This document shows positions 6,080 through 6,982 of a DNA stretch of 6,982 nucleotides, piece by piece. The notes beneath the pieces are model-generated. The model was not told the DNA's origin. It saw nothing but the letters and a program-made list of their open reading frames with translations, and searched no databases. This DNA is from Proteobacteria bacterium UBA3588 (GTDB lineage: Bacteria; Pseudomonadota; Gammaproteobacteria; Thiohalomonadales; Thiohalomonadaceae), in the NCBI GenBank assembly GCA_002376325.1, contig DFMR01000153.1, positions 1-6,982 of the forward strand, written 5' to 3'. Within the stretch, counting starts at the first letter, position 1; every line of letters starts with the position of its first letter. Both the position numbers and the translations under genes were made by a program.

Positions 6080-6631
6080 CTACATGCCTTTGACCGCGTA
6101 GATGCCCGGCGCGTTGCGCAGGTACTCCTTGTAGTCCATGCCGTAGCCGAAGACGTAGCGGTCCTCCACCTGCAACCCGACGAAATCGGCCTCCAGGCCA
6201 TTCTTCCGATCGTGCATTTTTTCCACCAGCACCGCGCTGTACACCGCGGCCGCGCCCGCCTGGCGGCACTCACCGAGGATCGCCGCCAGGGTGGTGCCTT
6301 CGTCCAGGATGTCGTCGACCACCAGCACCACGCGTCCTGCCAGCGGCGTGCGTGGCCGTGCCAGCCAATGGATCTCGCCGCCGGCAGTGGCGCCGCGATA
6401 GCGGGTGGCGTGCACGTAATCGATCTGCAGCGGAAAGTCGAGATGCGTAAGCAGTTGGCCCATGGGCACCACTGCGCCGGTCATGACGCACAGCACCAAT
6501 GGATCGCTGTCGGCGATGCGGGCAGTGATCTCGTCGGCCATGCGCACGATGGCAGCCTTGACCTGTTCGTCGGTGTAGAGGCAATCGGCCTCGCGATAGA
6601 CTTGTTCAACCTGTTGCGGCGTAACACCCAT
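6080..6631 (-). CDS. hpt: Hypoxanthine(-guanine) phosphoribosyltransferase
   Basis: 183 residues, normal length for bacterial Hpt. The PRPP-binding signature VVLVVDDILDEGTTL (101-115) with Asp106-Asp107 is intact; the earlier VMTGAVVPMGQLL (49-61) is the pyrophosphate-contacting loop, and the VEKMHDRK segment with Lys138 followed by EDRYVFGYGMDY is the purine-contacting end. It makes IMP (and perhaps GMP) from hypoxanthine (guanine) and PRPP in the cytoplasm. The ATG at 6631 is preceded on the minus strand by GAGAGAG (6640-6646) and overlaps the TAA of a small upstream ORF (TAATG). Together with the downstream thioinosine phosphorylase it forms a salvage pair. Hpt-versus-gpt substrate preference cannot be read reliably, but the flanking enzyme argues for hypoxanthine. 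Confidence 0.93.
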   Translation of the reverse strand: MGVTPQQVEQVYREADCLYTDEQVKAAIVRMADEITARIADSDPLVLCVMTGAVVPMGQLLTHLDFPLQIDYVHATRYRGATAGGEIHWLARPRTPLAGRVVLVVDDILDEGTTLAAILGECRQAGAAAVYSAVLVEKMHDRKNGLEADFVGLQVEDRYVFGYGMDYKEYLRNAPGIYAVKGM

Positions 6632-6861
6632 TACATTGCTCTCTCAAATAGCGGACCTTCAGTGCCGGCGGGATAGCGAAGAGTCCCCAGGTTCTCTCGC
6701 CGAGCCGCCAACAGCGCCAAGGGTTCAATTATCTTTTCGTAATTGCCATCGTCATCGTGGATACGGAGCCCTATCGGCGCTCGTCCTTCGCTCTTCCATG
6801 TTCCTCCGATTCCCTTCGCGTTCTTGGTATCCCGACGAGAGCCCTCCGTCCGCGACGCCAA
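6631..6861 (-). CDS. Doubtful 76-codon ORF overlapping the hpt start
   Basis: A TTG-initiated frame of 76 residues whose TAA overlaps the hpt ATG (TAATG). The product is hydrophilic, and I recognise no domain in it. Its start region (TKNAKG, encoded by ACCAAGAACGCGAAGGG on the minus strand) looks like the degenerate 'CAAGG-ACGCGAAGG' type of intergenic repeat. There is no ATG start and no convincing Shine-Dalgarno. It may be a leader peptide coupled to hpt, a remnant, or chance. The rest of 6632-6877 shows nothing else except an AT-rich spot near 6727-6742. Confidence 0.2.
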   Translation of the reverse strand: MASRTEGSRRDTKNAKGIGGTWKSEGRAPIGLRIHDDDGNYEKIIEPLALLAARRENLGTLRYPAGTEGPLFERAM

Positions 6862-6877
6862 TCTAAGGGTTCACAGC

Positions 6878-6982
6878 TTAAACCATTTCGCCGTCGTTGA
6901 GGCGGCAGGCACCGCCGTTGAGTTCAACCGTCAACGGAAGCGCCTGCGCCGTCGGGGCCGATGTGCACGCCGTCGGGGATGT
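6878..6982 (-). CDS. C-terminal end of an unrecognised minus-strand gene (partial)
   Basis: A minus-strand frame enters from the right edge and ends with TAA at 6878-6880, giving 34 residues that close with ALPLTVELNGGACRLNDGE and two more residues. GC at third codon positions and the beta-strand-like TVELNGG support coding, but another minus frame (ending at 6924) and one plus frame are also open here, and a CCCCGACGGCG sequence occurs twice near the edge. I cannot name a family. If real, it lies upstream of hpt on the same strand. Confidence 0.3.
   Translation of the reverse strand, partial: TSPTACTSAPTAQALPLTVELNGGACRLNDGEMV

Noticed and set aside
6038..6676. 212-codon plus-strand ORF opposite hpt
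   Set aside because: Antisense shadow; the minus frame has the intact PRPP-binding motif.
6722..6745. Minus-strand promoter for hpt in an AT-rich spot
   Set aside because: A GATAAT-like -10 is present but no -35 or extended -10 at proper spacing.
6927..6981. Alternative minus frame with IPDGVHIGPDG, suggesting a hexapeptide-repeat protein
   Set aside because: Only 18 residues visible; the pattern follows from a duplicated CCCCGACGGCG and competes with another open frame.

Overview
The window looks like chromosomal DNA of a GC-rich sulfur-oxidising gammaproteobacterium. Two things point there: the end of a reverse-type dissimilatory sulfite reductase (dsr) cluster at the left, in the dsrP-dsrN-dsrR order known from Allochromatium vinosum, and gammaproteobacterial-type csiV, S-methyl-5'-thioinosine phosphorylase and hpt genes further right. 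The species cannot be named from the sequence alone.

Left region (1-1931, + strand): the last 44 codons of a probable dsrP (NrfD-like membrane subunit), then a complete dsrN (glutamine-dependent amidase for the siroheme of DsrAB), then dsrR (an A-type Fe-S carrier-like protein). DsrR has lost the core cysteine but carries an unusual Gly/Cys octad-repeat tail. dsrS, which follows dsrR in A. vinosum, is not found here.

Middle region (1932-5185, + strand): after a 130-base gap with an AT-rich, extended -10-like promoter lies a tight three-gene unit. It holds a NarX-like histidine kinase with almost no periplasmic sensor, a NarL-like response regulator, and a CsiV-like exported protein. Both junctions are TGATG stop/start overlaps, so the three are probably co-translated. 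The kinase may report a cytoplasmic or membrane redox signal through its GAF domain, and could regulate the adjacent dsr genes; that link is inference from position only.

Right region (5202-6982, - strand): hpt and the thioinosine phosphorylase run convergently towards csiV. A perfect 18-bp hairpin covers the csiV stop codon and the last codons of the phosphorylase gene. The two enzymes form a short salvage route, from methylthioinosine to hypoxanthine to IMP. An imperfect inverted repeat built of CACGGGG-type 9-base units sits between them. Upstream of hpt are a weak 76-codon ORF overlapping the hpt start and the unrecognised end of another possible gene that leaves the window.

No tRNA, rRNA, CRISPR array, transposase or phage gene was seen. 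The most unusual points are the DsrR Cys/Gly tail, the P-box-less NarX-like kinase directly behind a dsr cluster, and the coding-overlapping hairpin between the convergent genes.
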